This document shows positions 33,727 to 43,205 of a DNA stretch of 64,000 nt, one piece after another. The stretch comes from an uncultured Bacteroidales bacterium (GTDB lineage Bacteria; Bacteroidota; Bacteroidia; Bacteroidales; Bacteroidaceae). The notes under the pieces were generated by a model. It was not told the origin of the DNA, ran no database searches, and saw only the letters and a list, made by a program, of their open reading frames with translations. The stretch is taken from NCBI GenBank assembly GCA_947303715.1, contig CAMYYY010000004.1, positions 1 to 64,000 on the forward strand, written 5' to 3'. The stretch's first letter is position 1. The number at the start of each line of letters is the position of its first letter. The position numbers and the translations under genes were made by a program.

Positions 33727-36009
33727 TTACTTCGAATAGCTGATCTTCCGCGGATGCTTCAAGGCGTCTTGCCAAGTGCCCTGCACGGCGACGGGAGGCA
33801 GCGACCGTTGCCTCATCTCCGTGCCCTCCGTGACGTTTATGCTCGTCTGATGGCTATCGGCGTCCTCCGTTCTCATCTGTGGCGCATTGATGCTCTGGCT
33901 TGCGGCAAACTCGGCACGGCCTTTTTCATCGAACTTGACGAATGTCTCGTAGTCGTATGTCCAGCCGGGGCCTTCGCTCTCCTGCATGACATATTTATAG
34001 ATGGCTTCACGCGATGGGGCGTTGAAGGGGATATCATTGTAACGCATCATACTGTTCCTGGTGGGGCGATAGACGCCGAATGCAATCGTGCCGCTACCCT
34101 CGTATGCGCCCAATCCCTCGCCGGCATACCGGCTGTCGGCAGCGAGACGTGCCCAGCGTGTCTGAGTCACATCGGCATGCATATCGATGTTGGCTCCACG
34201 GCCATAGTCCTTCCACATCTGCTCGTAATAGTCTTTCACCTCTTGCGTAGCAGTCGAGCCTGCTTGTTCTATATATTCATCATACAACCGTCCGACGCCA
34301 TGGCCACCGCCCTCGTGATTGAGCACGCGGTTGACGCCATCGAACATGAACGCTACATAGGAATGGTCGTTGTACATCGTGGTATAGCATCGCCCTGCAT
34401 TATAGGAATTGTGAATGACGTTCACACGCATCGGACGATTCGGAATGAGCGTGGCAATTTTCTGTGCGTAATCGAACGCATCGGCATCGGACATGATGGC
34501 CTGTTTCGTGCCTTCATACAACTCTTTATTGGGTGATACGGCTATAACCGCATACACATTGAAGCGGTTGCGCAACGAGGTGTAGGGCTCATAGACAAAG
34601 AACTGCTCCATGGCCTCCTTCATCCTTTGCTCGTAGAGACCCGATTCTATGTCCTTGTCCACAAAACAGTTGCCGACGAACACGATGTCCACCCCCTTGC
34701 CCACAGTCGCTTTCTGCAAAGTCATCACCTCGCCGTCGTGCGAATAATCTGCAGAGGTATAGGGTGTATAATCGATATTACCAAACTTCTCTGCCAGCAC
34801 ATCAAAGACCATCTGGTCGCGTGTGCTGCTGCCCCACGTATCTTCCATCTTGCCGTTCTCGTCCATAATGCTGGAAAATACCACATTCCCATTGCGGTCA
34901 ACCAGGTTGACGAAGTTAGTGAAGGCATAATACCTGCCTATTGTTTCCTTGAAAGATGCCGGTTCGAGGTTGAGCCATGAAATGTTATTGGTGTGCAGAA
35001 ACTCATTCAATTCTTCCACGTCAGCGGGTGCCAAGCCGATTACCTCGAAGCCTTTTTTCTTGTAGGTCTCGTAGGCTTTCATCAGTTTGCTGGTAAAATC
35101 GCCTCTTGCCGACTCATAGTCGAAAATGAGCGTATACTGGTTTTCCTTGTAGATGTCGGTGGTATTAAACTTATTGCCGTTCAGGTCGGTTACTTCCAGA
35201 CGATAGCCAGGGATGGTGGGGACGACGAGATGGCCAGACTGGGGGACAATTAAATTCCACATCAAGTTGAAGCGGGGATGATTCAAGATGGCTTCAGGCA
35301 CCTCTCCGCTAAAATCGTTGCCTGATATATCCAGATGATTCTTATCATCCATCAGGTTGACAAGGCTGGCTGGAATCTTGCCTGTCAGCTTATTTTCACT
35401 TAACTGCAAAATCCAGGCTCCGGGATAGTTGAAGAGTTCTTCTGGCAGTTCGCCCGTCATTTCATTGTTGAATGCCCATAGACTCCCGAAATTCAGATTC
35501 TTCATGAGATTAGGGAAGCGGCCGGAAATCTTGTTGCCCGACAGGTTAAATATCTCTGTAGGTCCCAATTGGACAAACATGTCAGGTATTTCGCCTTTCA
35601 GGTTATTGCCTTCCAGATTTAGGCTCCAGACGTAGGGACGCCTATTCGTCATTACCCCATGCCATTCGTCCAAGGGCTTGTCTGTGCACCAGTTGGTGTT
35701 GTTAGCCCAGTGGTCACCGTCCAAAGCCTTGTAAAGCTTGATAAGCGCTTCGCGAGCCGAGGCCAGGCTTTGCTCTGGGGTAAGGAATTCTATAGACTCA
35801 ACGTCCTTTACTTCGTATACCCTGGCTCTTTCAGATTGCCAGACAATCTTCCCATCCTTTACACGGGGTTGATAATGCCCCAATGCATCAGTAAGGCTGT
35901 CGCCCGAGGCAAGGTGGAAAACAACGGCCTGCCCATCGTAAGGATCTTGTGCCCTAGTGCTGACGGAGGCTGCTACAGCCAGCGCGAGCAGAAAGATAAA
36001 GCGCTTCAT
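33727..36009 (-). CDS. Exported LRR / thioredoxin-like / M64 peptidase
   Basis: A 760-residue protein with a signal peptide (to 'VSTRAQ', residue 21). Leucine-rich repeats span about 100-260 ('WSLNLEGNNLKGEIP', 'LQLSENKLTGKIP'). A thioredoxin/TlpA-like region at about 268-385 ('YTLIFDYESARGDF', 'GFEVIGLAPAD', 'NFVNLVDRNGNVV') lacks the CxxC pair. The C-terminal IgA-peptidase M64 domain carries the zinc motif HEGGGH (565-570) in 'LNHEGGGHGVGRLYDEY'. M64 founders cleave IgA; for this protein the target is unknown. Its ATG overlaps the stop of the small upstream secreted gene, so they are translated together. The redox-dead middle domain is odd. Confidence 0.88.
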   Translation of the reverse strand: MKRFIFLLALAVAASVSTRAQDPYDGQAVVFHLASGDSLTDALGHYQPRVKDGKIVWQSERARVYEVKDVESIEFLTPEQSLASAREALIKLYKALDGDHWANNTNWCTDKPLDEWHGVMTNRRPYVWSLNLEGNNLKGEIPDMFVQLGPTEIFNLSGNKISGRFPNLMKNLNFGSLWAFNNEMTGELPEELFNYPGAWILQLSENKLTGKIPASLVNLMDDKNHLDISGNDFSGEVPEAILNHPRFNLMWNLIVPQSGHLVVPTIPGYRLEVTDLNGNKFNTTDIYKENQYTLIFDYESARGDFTSKLMKAYETYKKKGFEVIGLAPADVEELNEFLHTNNISWLNLEPASFKETIGRYYAFTNFVNLVDRNGNVVFSSIMDENGKMEDTWGSSTRDQMVFDVLAEKFGNIDYTPYTSADYSHDGEVMTLQKATVGKGVDIVFVGNCFVDKDIESGLYEQRMKEAMEQFFVYEPYTSLRNRFNVYAVIAVSPNKELYEGTKQAIMSDADAFDYAQKIATLIPNRPMRVNVIHNSYNAGRCYTTMYNDHSYVAFMFDGVNRVLNHEGGGHGVGRLYDEYIEQAGSTATQEVKDYYEQMWKDYGRGANIDMHADVTQTRWARLAADSRYAGEGLGAYEGSGTIAFGVYRPTRNSMMRYNDIPFNAPSREAIYKYVMQESEGPGWTYDYETFVKFDEKGRAEFAASQSINAPQMRTEDADSHQTSINVTEGTEMRQRSLPPVAVQGTWQDALKHPRKISYSK

Positions 36010-36449
36010 CGGACGAGGTATTTAGTTGTTCGACTTCCTTTTTTCAGCATATAAATGCCTTTCGGCATATCCTTCAGATTGTCGGAGCTGCCCACGCGAA
36101 TGCCGCTTGTCGTATAGACGTCCGACAGGGCTTCGGCTGTGATGGCTTCAACGCCACTTTCTTCCTCAAACGTGGTGGTAAGCTGTTTCACTTCGATGCA
36201 GGGAATTATCATGCCCTCTTCATCCTCTGTCACTACCAACAGACAGCGTACCATTTGGCCTTGTGAATCGGTCTCGTTGCTGTACCATAAGTCAGGAGAT
36301 GTCTCGGTGATGGGCACCTTGATGACATTTCCATCCGTCTTTTCAATGCAGAGATAGGGCTTCTTCTCCGCCTGGGCCATGCTGCATAAGGGCAAGATTG
36401 CCAGCAATAGCAGCAGCCAACACTTCGCAAAAATGGATTCAGTTTTCAT
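36006..36449 (-). CDS. Small secreted protein, partner of the M64 peptidase
   Basis: A 147-residue protein with a signal peptide ('LLLLLAILPLCSMAQ') and no recognised domain. Its C terminus, 'VYTTSGIRVG' then 'KGIYMLKKGSRTTKYLVR', resembles the short sorting-type tail of other exported proteins here. Overlap of its stop with the M64 gene start (ATGA) shows the two form an operon, so it may help or be carried with the peptidase. Confidence 0.8.
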   Translation of the reverse strand: MKTESIFAKCWLLLLLAILPLCSMAQAEKKPYLCIEKTDGNVIKVPITETSPDLWYSNETDSQGQMVRCLLVVTEDEEGMIIPCIEVKQLTTTFEEESGVEAITAEALSDVYTTSGIRVGSSDNLKDMPKGIYMLKKGSRTTKYLVR

Positions 36450-36484
36450 AAAAGGGCGTTCTAAATGGTTTAACTTTCTTGCTG

Positions 36485-36515
36485 CAAAGATAGCCAGAAA
36501 ATTTGAATGTGCAAA
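36485..36515 (-). promoter_or_regulatory. Promoter of the M64 operon
   Basis: On the minus strand TTTG (36512-36515), a 19-bp spacer, then TATCTTTG (36485-36492), 35 nt before the start codon. Confidence 0.85.
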
Positions 36516-36582
36516 ATTTTATGCAACTTTTTTTCAGAAAAATCGTATTTTTTTTGTATGCCCAGACGGGATGGAAAAACCC

Positions 36583-36783
36583 TTCTCCTGTTCTCCTTTT
36601 CTCCTCTTCTCCCGTTCTCCTTTTGCTTTCACACACGCGCGTGGTATTTATCTATATATATGGAAATATTAAATTATATTACTATTTAAATACTATAATA
36701 CTTACTCCCTATATATATATAATATAACGCGCGCACACGCAGGAGGCCTTGGGAGAAAAGGAGAAAGGGAGAAAAGGAGAACA
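36583..36783. repeat. Polypyrimidine/polypurine inverted repeat
   Basis: TTCTCC-type units at 36583-36624 face GGAGAA-type units at 36751-36783. The sequence between is very AT-rich with TATATA runs and CGCGCG next to each arm. With the 21-bp array beside it, this fills the gap between the M64 operon and recG; no gene is seen. Confidence 0.75.
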
Positions 36784-36839
36784 CCTGCCTCCCCCCCCGC
36801 TCCGCCTGATAGCGCCTCCAGTCCCCCCTTCTGGCGGCA

Positions 36840-36937
36840 CAGAATAGGGGGCTGAACGCACAGAATAGGGGGCTGAACGCACAGAATAGGGGACTGAGCG
36901 GACAGAATAGGGGAATAAGCAGACGAAATAGGGGGCG
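36840..36937. repeat. 21-bp array of CAGAATAGGGG
   Basis: CAGAATAGGGG starts at 36840, 36861, 36882 and 36903, with a degenerate fifth unit at 36924 (CGAAATAGGGG). The spacing is exactly 21 bp. The array abuts the recG stop codon. Confidence 0.92.
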
Positions 36938-39034
36938 TCAGGAAATGGCGCTCCAGTTGACGTTGGTGCGGCGGCGTTCGCGAAGCTGCTGCCAGAGGAT
37001 GCGGTTTTCGGGGCGGGACTCGTCGGGGTCGTCGTCGAGAAGGCGGAGGGCGATGTCGCGGACATGCTGGAGGAGGATGCCGTCGCGGGCGAGGTTGGCG
37101 ATGTGGAGGTCGAAGGCGATGCCGCTCTGCTGGGTGCCCTCGAGGTCGCCCGGGCCGCGCAGACGGAGGTCGGCCTCGGCTATCTCAAAGCCGTCGGTGG
37201 TGCGCGTCATGATGTCGATGCGCTTGCGGCTGTCGTCGGTGAGCTTGAAGGAGGTGACGAGGATGCAATAGCTCTGGTCGGCGCCGCGTCCCACACGTCC
37301 GCGCAGCTGGTGGAGCTGCGAGAGGCCGAAGCGCTCGGCGTTCTGGATGACCATGATGCTGGCATTGGGCACGTTGACGCCCACCTCGATGACGGTGGTG
37401 GCTACCATGATCTTCGTCTCGCCGCTGACGAAGCGCTGCATCTCGGCCTCCTTCTCGGCAGGCTTCAGGCGGCCATGCACCATGCTGACGGCATAGTCGG
37501 GGAAGACTTCGCAGATGGTGCGGTAGCCGTCCTCGAGGTTCTTAAGGTCCATCTTCTCGCTCTCCTTGATGAGGGGGTAGACGACATAGACTTGGCGTCC
37601 GGCATCAATCTGGCTGCACATGAATTGGTAGAGCGAGGCTTTCTGGGTGTCGTAGCGATGTTCGGTGAAGACAGGCTTGCGACCCGGGGGCAGCTCGTCG
37701 ATGACGGAGACGTCAAGGTCGCCATAGAGCGTCATGGCAAGGGTGCGGGGAATGGGGGTGGCCGTCATCACCAATACGTGGGGGAGGAAATCGTTCTTGC
37801 TCCAGAGTTTGGCGCGCTGGGCAACGCCGAAGCGGTGCTGCTCGTCAACGACGACGAGGCCGAGGGCGGCGAAGCTGACGGTATCCTCCAGCACGGCGTG
37901 GGTGGCGATGAGCAGGTGGACGCTGCCGTCCTGCAAGCCGCTGAGAATGGGAGCACGGCGACGCCCCTTGACGCTGCCCGTGAGCAGCTCTACACGGACG
38001 GGAAGCCCTTCGAGCAAGGTGCGGATGGTGGCATAGTGCTGCTCGGCAAGGATTTCGGTGGGAGCCATGATGCAGGCTTGATAACCGTTGTCGATGGCAA
38101 TAAGCATGACCATGAGGGCGACGAGCGTCTTGCCGCTGCCCACATCGCCCTGCAGGAGGCGGTTCATCTGGCGCCCGCTGTTCATGTCGGCCCGCATCTC
38201 GCGGATGACGCGCTTCTGGGCATTCGTCAGAGGGAAGGGGAGTTTCTCGTTGTAGAAGGTGTTGAACAGATGGCCGACGACGGTAAAGCAGAGGCCTTGG
38301 CTCTTCTGCTGCCGCATGCGGGCATAGCGCAGGATGTCAAGCTGAATATAAAACAGCTCCTCGAATTTCAGCCGGTACTCGGCACGCCGCAGCTGCTCGG
38401 GGTTCTCGGGGAAGTGCATGCAGCGGAGGGCTTCGTCGAGCGGCATGAGGTGGTGTTCCTCCACAAAGTATTCGGGAAGGGTCTCGGGGATGGGCTCCGT
38501 CAGCATGCCGAAGAGGTTTCGCATCAGTTTCTCCATGCCGCCGGAGCTGAGGTTCATGCGCTTCATACGCTCCGTCGTGTTGTAGTAGGGGCGGAGGCCC
38601 ATGCCTGAGATGTCGAGGCCGTCGGCGGGGTCAATGTCGGGGTGAGCGATGTTGATGCGTCCGCCGAAGACGGTGGGCTTACCGAAGACGATGAACTCCT
38701 TGTTGAGAGGGTAGCGTTTCTGGATAAACTTTCCGTATTGGAACCAGACGAGGTCGATGATGCCTGTGCCGTCGGTGAAATGGGCGATGGTGCGCTCTTT
38801 GCGTCCGCCGCCGGCAGTCTCGTAGCTGAGAATCTTTCCGCGGAGTTGGATGTAGGGCATGTTGCCGTCAATCTCGTGGATGTAATAGAGGCGGCTGCGG
38901 TCGATATGCTTGTAAGGAAAGTAATAGAGCAGGTCGTTGAGCGTGGAGATATTCAGCTCTTTACGCAGTACTTCGGCACGCTGCGGGCCGACGCCGGAAA
39001 GATACTGGATGTCAGTATGGGCAAGGGTGCTCAT
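36938..39034 (-). CDS. recG: ATP-dependent DNA helicase RecG
   Basis: Remodels stalled replication forks and Holliday junctions. The 698-residue protein has the N-terminal wedge OB-fold ('[12 protein letters not shown]'), helicase motif I '[14 protein letters not shown]', the motif II DEQH box '[10 protein letters not shown]', motif III 'MTATPIPRT', motif VI 'QLRGRVGRG' and the C-terminal '[20 protein letters not shown]' typical of RecG. Its start overlaps the ispD stop (ATGA). It is the last gene of a seven-gene operon. Confidence 0.96.
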   Translation of the reverse strand: MSTLAHTDIQYLSGVGPQRAEVLRKELNISTLNDLLYYFPYKHIDRSRLYYIHEIDGNMPYIQLRGKILSYETAGGGRKERTIAHFTDGTGIIDLVWFQYGKFIQKRYPLNKEFIVFGKPTVFGGRINIAHPDIDPADGLDISGMGLRPYYNTTERMKRMNLSSGGMEKLMRNLFGMLTEPIPETLPEYFVEEHHLMPLDEALRCMHFPENPEQLRRAEYRLKFEELFYIQLDILRYARMRQQKSQGLCFTVVGHLFNTFYNEKLPFPLTNAQKRVIREMRADMNSGRQMNRLLQGDVGSGKTLVALMVMLIAIDNGYQACIMAPTEILAEQHYATIRTLLEGLPVRVELLTGSVKGRRRAPILSGLQDGSVHLLIATHAVLEDTVSFAALGLVVVDEQHRFGVAQRAKLWSKNDFLPHVLVMTATPIPRTLAMTLYGDLDVSVIDELPPGRKPVFTEHRYDTQKASLYQFMCSQIDAGRQVYVVYPLIKESEKMDLKNLEDGYRTICEVFPDYAVSMVHGRLKPAEKEAEMQRFVSGETKIMVATTVIEVGVNVPNASIMVIQNAERFGLSQLHQLRGRVGRGADQSYCILVTSFKLTDDSRKRIDIMTRTTDGFEIAEADLRLRGPGDLEGTQQSGIAFDLHIANLARDGILLQHVRDIALRLLDDDPDESRPENRILWQQLRERRRTNVNWSAIS

Positions 39035-39798
39035 AGAATCTCAGCTACGGCGAGGTCGTAGGGGGTGGTAATCTTGATATTCTCGCGGTTGCCCTCGACA
39101 AGGGTAATGGAGTGGCCCAAGGCTTCGACGACGGAGGCATCGTCGGTGAAGTCATCGGAATAGGGCTGGGCGTAGGCATCCAGCAACAAGCTGAGACGGA
39201 AAGTCTGAGGGGTTTGGACGAGACGATAGCGGTTGCGATTGACGGTGCGGCTTATTCCCCGCTGTGAAGGGTGGGGAAGATATACTTCACGCAGGGTTTC
39301 TACCACAGGAATGACGGGAATGGCTGCGCCGTCACGTCCTGCAGCCTCGAAACACGCCGCAATGACTTGGTGGGAGACGAATGGACGTACGCCATCGTGG
39401 ATAGCGACAAGAGAATTAGAAATTAGGAATGAGGAATTAGAAATTGGCTGCGCTTGGCTTGCATTGTCTAAATAATTCCTCATTCCTAATTCCTCATTTA
39501 TAATTTTATGCAGTCCATTTCGAACGGAGTGGAAGCGCGTTTCGCCTCCGCTGACTACGGTGTGCGGCACACGAAACACATATTCCCTGCAAAGACGTTC
39601 CCAATACTTTTGCTGCGCCTCGGGCAGGACAAGTATCAGCGGCATCGAGGGGTCGAAGGAGTAGAAATTCTCCAGCGTCAGCATGAGCAGGGGGCGCCCC
39701 TGTACGGTGAGGAACTGCTTGGGAATATCGCTTCCCATGCGCAGCCCTTTGCCTCCGGCTACAATGATGGCGTATCTCGTTGTTCCCTCCACAGCCAA
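39031..39798 (-). CDS. ispD: 2-C-methyl-D-erythritol 4-phosphate cytidylyltransferase, with a repeat-encoded insert
   Basis: Third step of the MEP isoprenoid pathway: MEP + CTP to CDP-ME. The 255-residue protein shows '[18 protein letters not shown]' (residues 12-29), '[13 protein letters not shown]', '[11 protein letters not shown]' and '[12 protein letters not shown]'. Between 'SVRNGLHKI' and 'LVAIHDG' lie about 30 extra residues (about 99-129), 'NEELGMRN...[11 protein letters not shown]'. They are encoded by an AT-rich palindrome and are absent from the family pattern I know. The reading frame stays open and active-site motifs are intact, so the enzyme is probably functional with a surface loop. 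Confidence 0.93.
   Translation of the reverse strand: MAVEGTTRYAIIVAGGKGLRMGSDIPKQFLTVQGRPLLMLTLENFYSFDPSMPLILVLPEAQQKYWERLCREYVFRVPHTVVSGGETRFHSVRNGLHKIINEELGMRNYLDNASQAQPISNSSFLISNSLVAIHDGVRPFVSHQVIAACFEAAGRDGAAIPVIPVVETLREVYLPHPSQRGISRTVNRNRYRLVQTPQTFRLSLLLDAYAQPYSDDFTDDASVVEALGHSITLVEGNRENIKITTPYDLAVAEIL
39421..39491. repeat. Palindromic repeat inside the ispD coding sequence
   Basis: Arms AATTAGGAATGAGGAATTA (39421-39439) and its exact reverse complement (39473-39491) enclose 33 nt. The insert keeps the reading frame. Confidence 0.92.
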
Positions 39799-39817
39799 CG
39801 CGAATCTTTTTGGTGTT

Positions 39818-40384
39818 TTAATATTTTATTCTTCCGAACATCATGCCGGAACGGACTTCGCCGGCTTTCTCCTTGCCGCAAAGCAATTCCACAAGAGCAA
39901 AGCCAAGAGCGGGAGCAGCAGCCGGGCCACAGCCGGTAAACAGCGTCTCATCATCCTTGACGATGAGGGCGTTGCTGTCAACATCAGCCCCTTTTAGGTG
40001 CTCTTCAAAGCCCGGGTAGCAAGTGGCTCGGCGTCCATCCAACAAACCCAGCTCGCCCAGCACGGCGGGAGCGGCGCAAATGGCAGCCAAAGGTGTTCCC
40101 TCGCGATGCTTCTTCTCCAGCAGTTCGCAGAGCGGTTCGCAGTTCAGCAGATTGGCAGCGCCAGGCATTCCTCCAGGGAGGAAGAGTAGAGCAGCGTCGT
40201 CGTAGTCGCAGAGGCCAAAGATGGTGTCAGCCATCACGGGGATGCCATGAGCGCCGATGACAGTAAGGTCCTCGTAAATAGAAACGGTGACTACGTCGAG
40301 CTCGGCACGGCGCATGATATCAACGGGAGCAAAGGCTTCAATCTCTTCAAAGCCTTCAGCAAGAAAAACATATACTTTCTTCAT
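39818..40384 (-). CDS. DJ-1/PfpI family protein
   Basis: A 188-residue protein of the DJ-1/ThiJ/YajL branch: '[20 protein letters not shown]' at the start (conserved Glu near 16), '[10 protein letters not shown]', and the nucleophilic cysteine in '[10 protein letters not shown]' (about C104). Relatives act as glyoxalases, protein deglycases or oxidative-stress chaperones; which applies is not decided by sequence. It sits 10 nt after tonB and 19 nt before ispD in the operon. Confidence 0.9.
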   Translation of the reverse strand: MKKVYVFLAEGFEEIEAFAPVDIMRRAELDVVTVSIYEDLTVIGAHGIPVMADTIFGLCDYDDAALLFLPGGMPGAANLLNCEPLCELLEKKHREGTPLAAICAAPAVLGELGLLDGRRATCYPGFEEHLKGADVDSNALIVKDDETLFTGCGPAAAPALGFALVELLCGKEKAGEVRSGMMFGRIKY

Positions 40385-40394
40385 GGAACAGGGG

Positions 40395-41174
40395 TTATTG
40401 CAGTTTGAAATAGTAGGTTATTGAGCCGGTTTGGACTTCCGGGGCATTTTCGTCAGTATTGAATTGAGCTTTCAGCGCAGCTTTTCTTGCCGCTTCGCGT
40501 AATTGATTATTGCTGGTTTTAGTTCGCAAACTAATGTCAGCCTTTATGACCTTTCCTTCGCGATTGACGTAGATGGCTACCACGACAGTACCCTCGTCTT
40601 GTACATTTTCCGAAGGCTTGGGCAGAGGACCCTCAAGGGTACGATTGCCCAAGTCGTAAGTACCGTATTGTCCGCTTCCGCTGGTGCTGGCAGCTTCTGC
40701 TCTTCCGGTTACTGAGCCTTGAGTGCCAGCCTGTGCTGTCTGCTCGGCGGTTCCTCGTGCTGTCATCTCGTTGCTTTTGCCGAAGGCGTTGGCCATAGCA
40801 GCAGCGGCAGCTTCAGCGGCTTTCTTTTCTGCTTCAGCTCGCTTGCGGGCTTCAATTTGTTCAGCTGTCTCAATGACAACCGTCTCTTCCGTTTCCTGGG
40901 CAATGATGGGCTCCTCGGGAACGGGTGGAGCGGTATTCTCAATGGCTTGTTCAGGTACGGGTGTCACCTCGGGCTGGATGGTTTTCACCTCTGTCAGACG
41001 GTAGTCTTCCTGCGCTCCCTTTGCCAGGCTGACGTCGCCAAGTGTCACCTCCATGCCGCTCTCAGACAGATGCTCAGGAACTCGCATGAAGACAGTCAGC
41101 AACAATACCAGCAGCAGGGCGTGGATGGCCAGCGTACCTACAATGCCTGTTATTTTTGATGAGTCTGCTTTCAC
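40395..41174 (-). CDS. tonB: TonB energy transducer
   Basis: A 259-residue inner-membrane protein with one N-terminal transmembrane helix ('IVGTLAIHALLLVLLLTVF'), a Pro/Glu-rich then Ala/Glu-rich periplasmic spanner (about 60-150) and a C-terminal TonB-like domain ('VVVAIYVNREGKVIKADIS', 'AARKAALKAQF'). With ExbB and ExbD directly upstream it passes proton-motive energy to outer-membrane receptors such as the one at 4542-7835. Its start overlaps the exbD stop by 4 nt. The spanner is of TolA-like character, so a TolA-type role cannot be fully excluded. Confidence 0.88.
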   Translation of the reverse strand: MKADSSKITGIVGTLAIHALLLVLLLTVFMRVPEHLSESGMEVTLGDVSLAKGAQEDYRLTEVKTIQPEVTPVPEQAIENTAPPVPEEPIIAQETEETVVIETAEQIEARKRAEAEKKAAEAAAAAMANAFGKSNEMTARGTAEQTAQAGTQGSVTGRAEAASTSGSGQYGTYDLGNRTLEGPLPKPSENVQDEGTVVVAIYVNREGKVIKADISLRTKTSNNQLREAARKAALKAQFNTDENAPEVQTGSITYYFKLQ

Positions 41175-41593
41175 TTTCTCTTTCGGTCTGGTTTACGGGT
41201 GGCAAGCACCATCTTGTAATTATTATCGTTGGCAATGTTCAAGACATTGACAATCTCGCGATAGGGAACACGCTCGTCGGCATAGAGAGCTACAAACATC
41301 TCAGGCTCTTCGGCAGCCCGCTCAGCCAGAAAAGCTGGTAGTTCGTCGAGGGTAATGGGCATCTCATCCTTGTTGCCGAAAGCGGCATAGTAGTTCAGGT
41401 CTTTGTCGATGATGACACGGGTGAGCGGCTTGGCAGATGTTTGCTGTTTACCTTGGGGCAACAGCACCTTGATGGCATTGGGCGACACCATAGTGGAGGT
41501 TATCATGAAGAATATCAGCAAGAGAAAGATGATATCCGTCATGGATGCCATGCTGAATGCCGGATTGATTTTGTTCTTACGCTTCAGTGCCAT
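41171..41593 (-). CDS. exbD: Biopolymer transport protein ExbD/TolR
   Basis: A 140-residue protein with one transmembrane helix bearing the functional Asp ('ASMTDIIFLLLIFFMI', about D19) and a periplasmic domain. With ExbB it forms the proton channel that drives TonB. It lies 4 nt after exbB and overlaps tonB. Confidence 0.92.
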   Translation of the reverse strand: MALKRKNKINPAFSMASMTDIIFLLLIFFMITSTMVSPNAIKVLLPQGKQQTSAKPLTRVIIDKDLNYYAAFGNKDEMPITLDELPAFLAERAAEEPEMFVALYADERVPYREIVNVLNIANDNNYKMVLATRKPDRKRK

Positions 41594-41597
41594 GGCG

Positions 41598-42299
41598 TCA
41601 GTCTTTTATCATGTCCATGAATGAGAGCGTCTGGGCTTCGAGCCAGTTGGTGATGCTGTCCACACGCGAGACGAGGTAGTTGTAGGCAAACATGGCGATG
41701 ATGCCGACGATAAGTCCGCCGACGGTGGTAATCATAGCCTGATAGATGCCGCTGGAGAGAAGGGTGATGTCGATGTTGTTGCCAGCGTTAGCCATTTCCC
41801 AGAAGGCGCGTACCATACCGAGCACGGTGCCGAGGAATCCAATCATCGGGGCTCCGCTGGAAATGGTTGCCATGATGGAAAGGCCTTTTTCAAGCTTAGC
41901 TACTTCGAGGTTTCCAGCATTGTCAATGGAGGCACGGACGTCGGCAGTAGGACGTCCCAGACGCTCCAAACCCTTTTCAATCATATTGGCAATGGGGCTG
42001 CCTGTTACACGACAGAAGTTGATGGCGGATTTGGTGTCTCCGTGCTGCACATAGTCACGAATGCGATCCATGAAAGAGGCGTCGACGCGGCGGGCTTTCT
42101 TTAGGGCTGCCAGTCGCTCGAAGAAGATGTAGAAGCAAATGACGGAGAGGATTGCCAGGATAAGCATTATCCAGCCTCCTTTCATGGTCATCTCCCATAG
42201 ATTCATTTTATTGCCTGTTTCAACGATTTCTGTCAGGACAGGATTCTCTGTCAATTCTGCGGCCGCAGCCTGCATGGTTTCTGCTTGGAGGAATAACAT
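41598..42299 (-). CDS. exbB: Proton channel ExbB/TolQ
   Basis: A 233-residue inner-membrane protein with three transmembrane helices, the first near residues 42-62 ('WIMLILAILSVICFYIFF') and the signature 'GAPMIGFLGTVLGMVRAFW' in the second. A later in-frame Met ('MNLWEMTMKGGW') gives the more typical ExbB length. It follows pdxJ after 56 nt. Confidence 0.92.
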   Translation of the reverse strand: MLFLQAETMQAAAAELTENPVLTEIVETGNKMNLWEMTMKGGWIMLILAILSVICFYIFFERLAALKKARRVDASFMDRIRDYVQHGDTKSAINFCRVTGSPIANMIEKGLERLGRPTADVRASIDNAGNLEVAKLEKGLSIMATISSGAPMIGFLGTVLGMVRAFWEMANAGNNIDITLLSSGIYQAMITTVGGLIVGIIAMFAYNYLVSRVDSITNWLEAQTLSFMDMIKD

Positions 42300-42355
42300 T
42301 TCTTTTATGATTTACGATTTAACATTTAGCGGATGGAGGGGTAGTATATGAATGA

Positions 42356-43069
42356 TTAAACTAAGCATTGTTTGTATTGCTTAATGGTTTCGGCGATACC
42401 GAGGTAAAGCGCGTCGCAGATGAGCTGATGCCCGATGGAAACTTCTTCCACCCAGGGAATCTGCTCATGGAAGTAACCCAGATTTTGCAGGCTGAGGTCG
42501 TGCCCTGCATTAAGCCCCAATCCACAGGTTCGCGCTCGCTGGGCTGCTTTTACGAAGGGGACAATGGCTGCCTCGCGATTTAAGGTGTAGCTCGTCGCAT
42601 AGGGTTCTGTATAAAGCTCAATGCGGTCGGTGCCGGTCTTTGCAGCGGCATCTACTTGCTCGCAGTCTGCATTGATAAAAATTGATGAGCGTATGCCGGC
42701 AATCTGCAATCTATCGACGATACGGGAAAGGAAATCGAGGTTGGCTTTGACATCCCATCCATGATTGGATGTTAGTTGGACGGGGGAATCTGGCACCAGA
42801 GTCACCTGATCAGGGCGCACGCTCAACACCAGTTCCATAAAGTCTTTCGATGGGAAGCCTTCGATGTTCAGTTCCGTGTGAAGCTGTGGGCGGAGATCCA
42901 ATACGTCACTACGGCGGATGTGCCGTTCGTCAGGACGTGGATGAACGGTGATGCCGTCAGCGCCGAAGGATTCGCAATCCAAGGCAAACTTCAGTACATC
43001 GGGCCGATTTCCGCCGCGAGCGTTGCGCAACGTGGCAACTTTGTTGATGTTGACACTGAGTCGGGTCAT
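42356..43069 (-). CDS. pdxJ: Pyridoxine 5'-phosphate synthase
   Basis: Condenses 1-deoxyxylulose 5-phosphate with 3-amino-2-oxopropyl phosphate to form pyridoxine 5'-phosphate. The 237-residue TIM barrel shows '[17 protein letters not shown]', '[16 protein letters not shown]', 'LNIEGFPS' and '[10 protein letters not shown]'. It is the first gene of the pdxJ-exbB-exbD-tonB-DJ-1-ispD-recG operon and is divergent from nadK, an arrangement seen across Bacteroidales. Confidence 0.96.
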   Translation of the reverse strand: MTRLSVNINKVATLRNARGGNRPDVLKFALDCESFGADGITVHPRPDERHIRRSDVLDLRPQLHTELNIEGFPSKDFMELVLSVRPDQVTLVPDSPVQLTSNHGWDVKANLDFLSRIVDRLQIAGIRSSIFINADCEQVDAAAKTGTDRIELYTEPYATSYTLNREAAIVPFVKAAQRARTCGLGLNAGHDLSLQNLGYFHEQIPWVEEVSIGHQLICDALYLGIAETIKQYKQCLV

Positions 43070-43101
43070 ATATTTTAAGGTATAAATCCTCTTTTTCGGT
43101 G

Positions 43102-43109
43102 CAAAGTTA
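43102..43109 (-). promoter_or_regulatory. -7 box of the pdxJ operon
   Basis: TAACTTTG on the minus strand, 32 nt before the pdxJ start. No clear -33 box. Confidence 0.6.
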
Positions 43110-43173
43110 AGCGTAAAAATGTTTTTTACCTCTTTTTAATGGCATTTTGTGCTGTTCTTTTAGGAATAATTTA

Positions 43174-43181
43174 TATTTTTG
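43174..43181 (+). promoter_or_regulatory. -7 box of nadK
   Basis: TATTTTTG, 24 nt before the ATG at 43206. The nearest upstream TTTG (43146-43149) is slightly far at 24 bp. Confidence 0.6.
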
Positions 43182-43205
43182 CCCACGTTTTTAAGAATGT
43201 ACCCT

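Noticed and set aside
37064..38608. 514-residue open frame on the plus strand opposite recG
   Set aside because: Composition is Val/Gly/Asp/Ala-rich as expected for an antisense shadow, and recG is certain.
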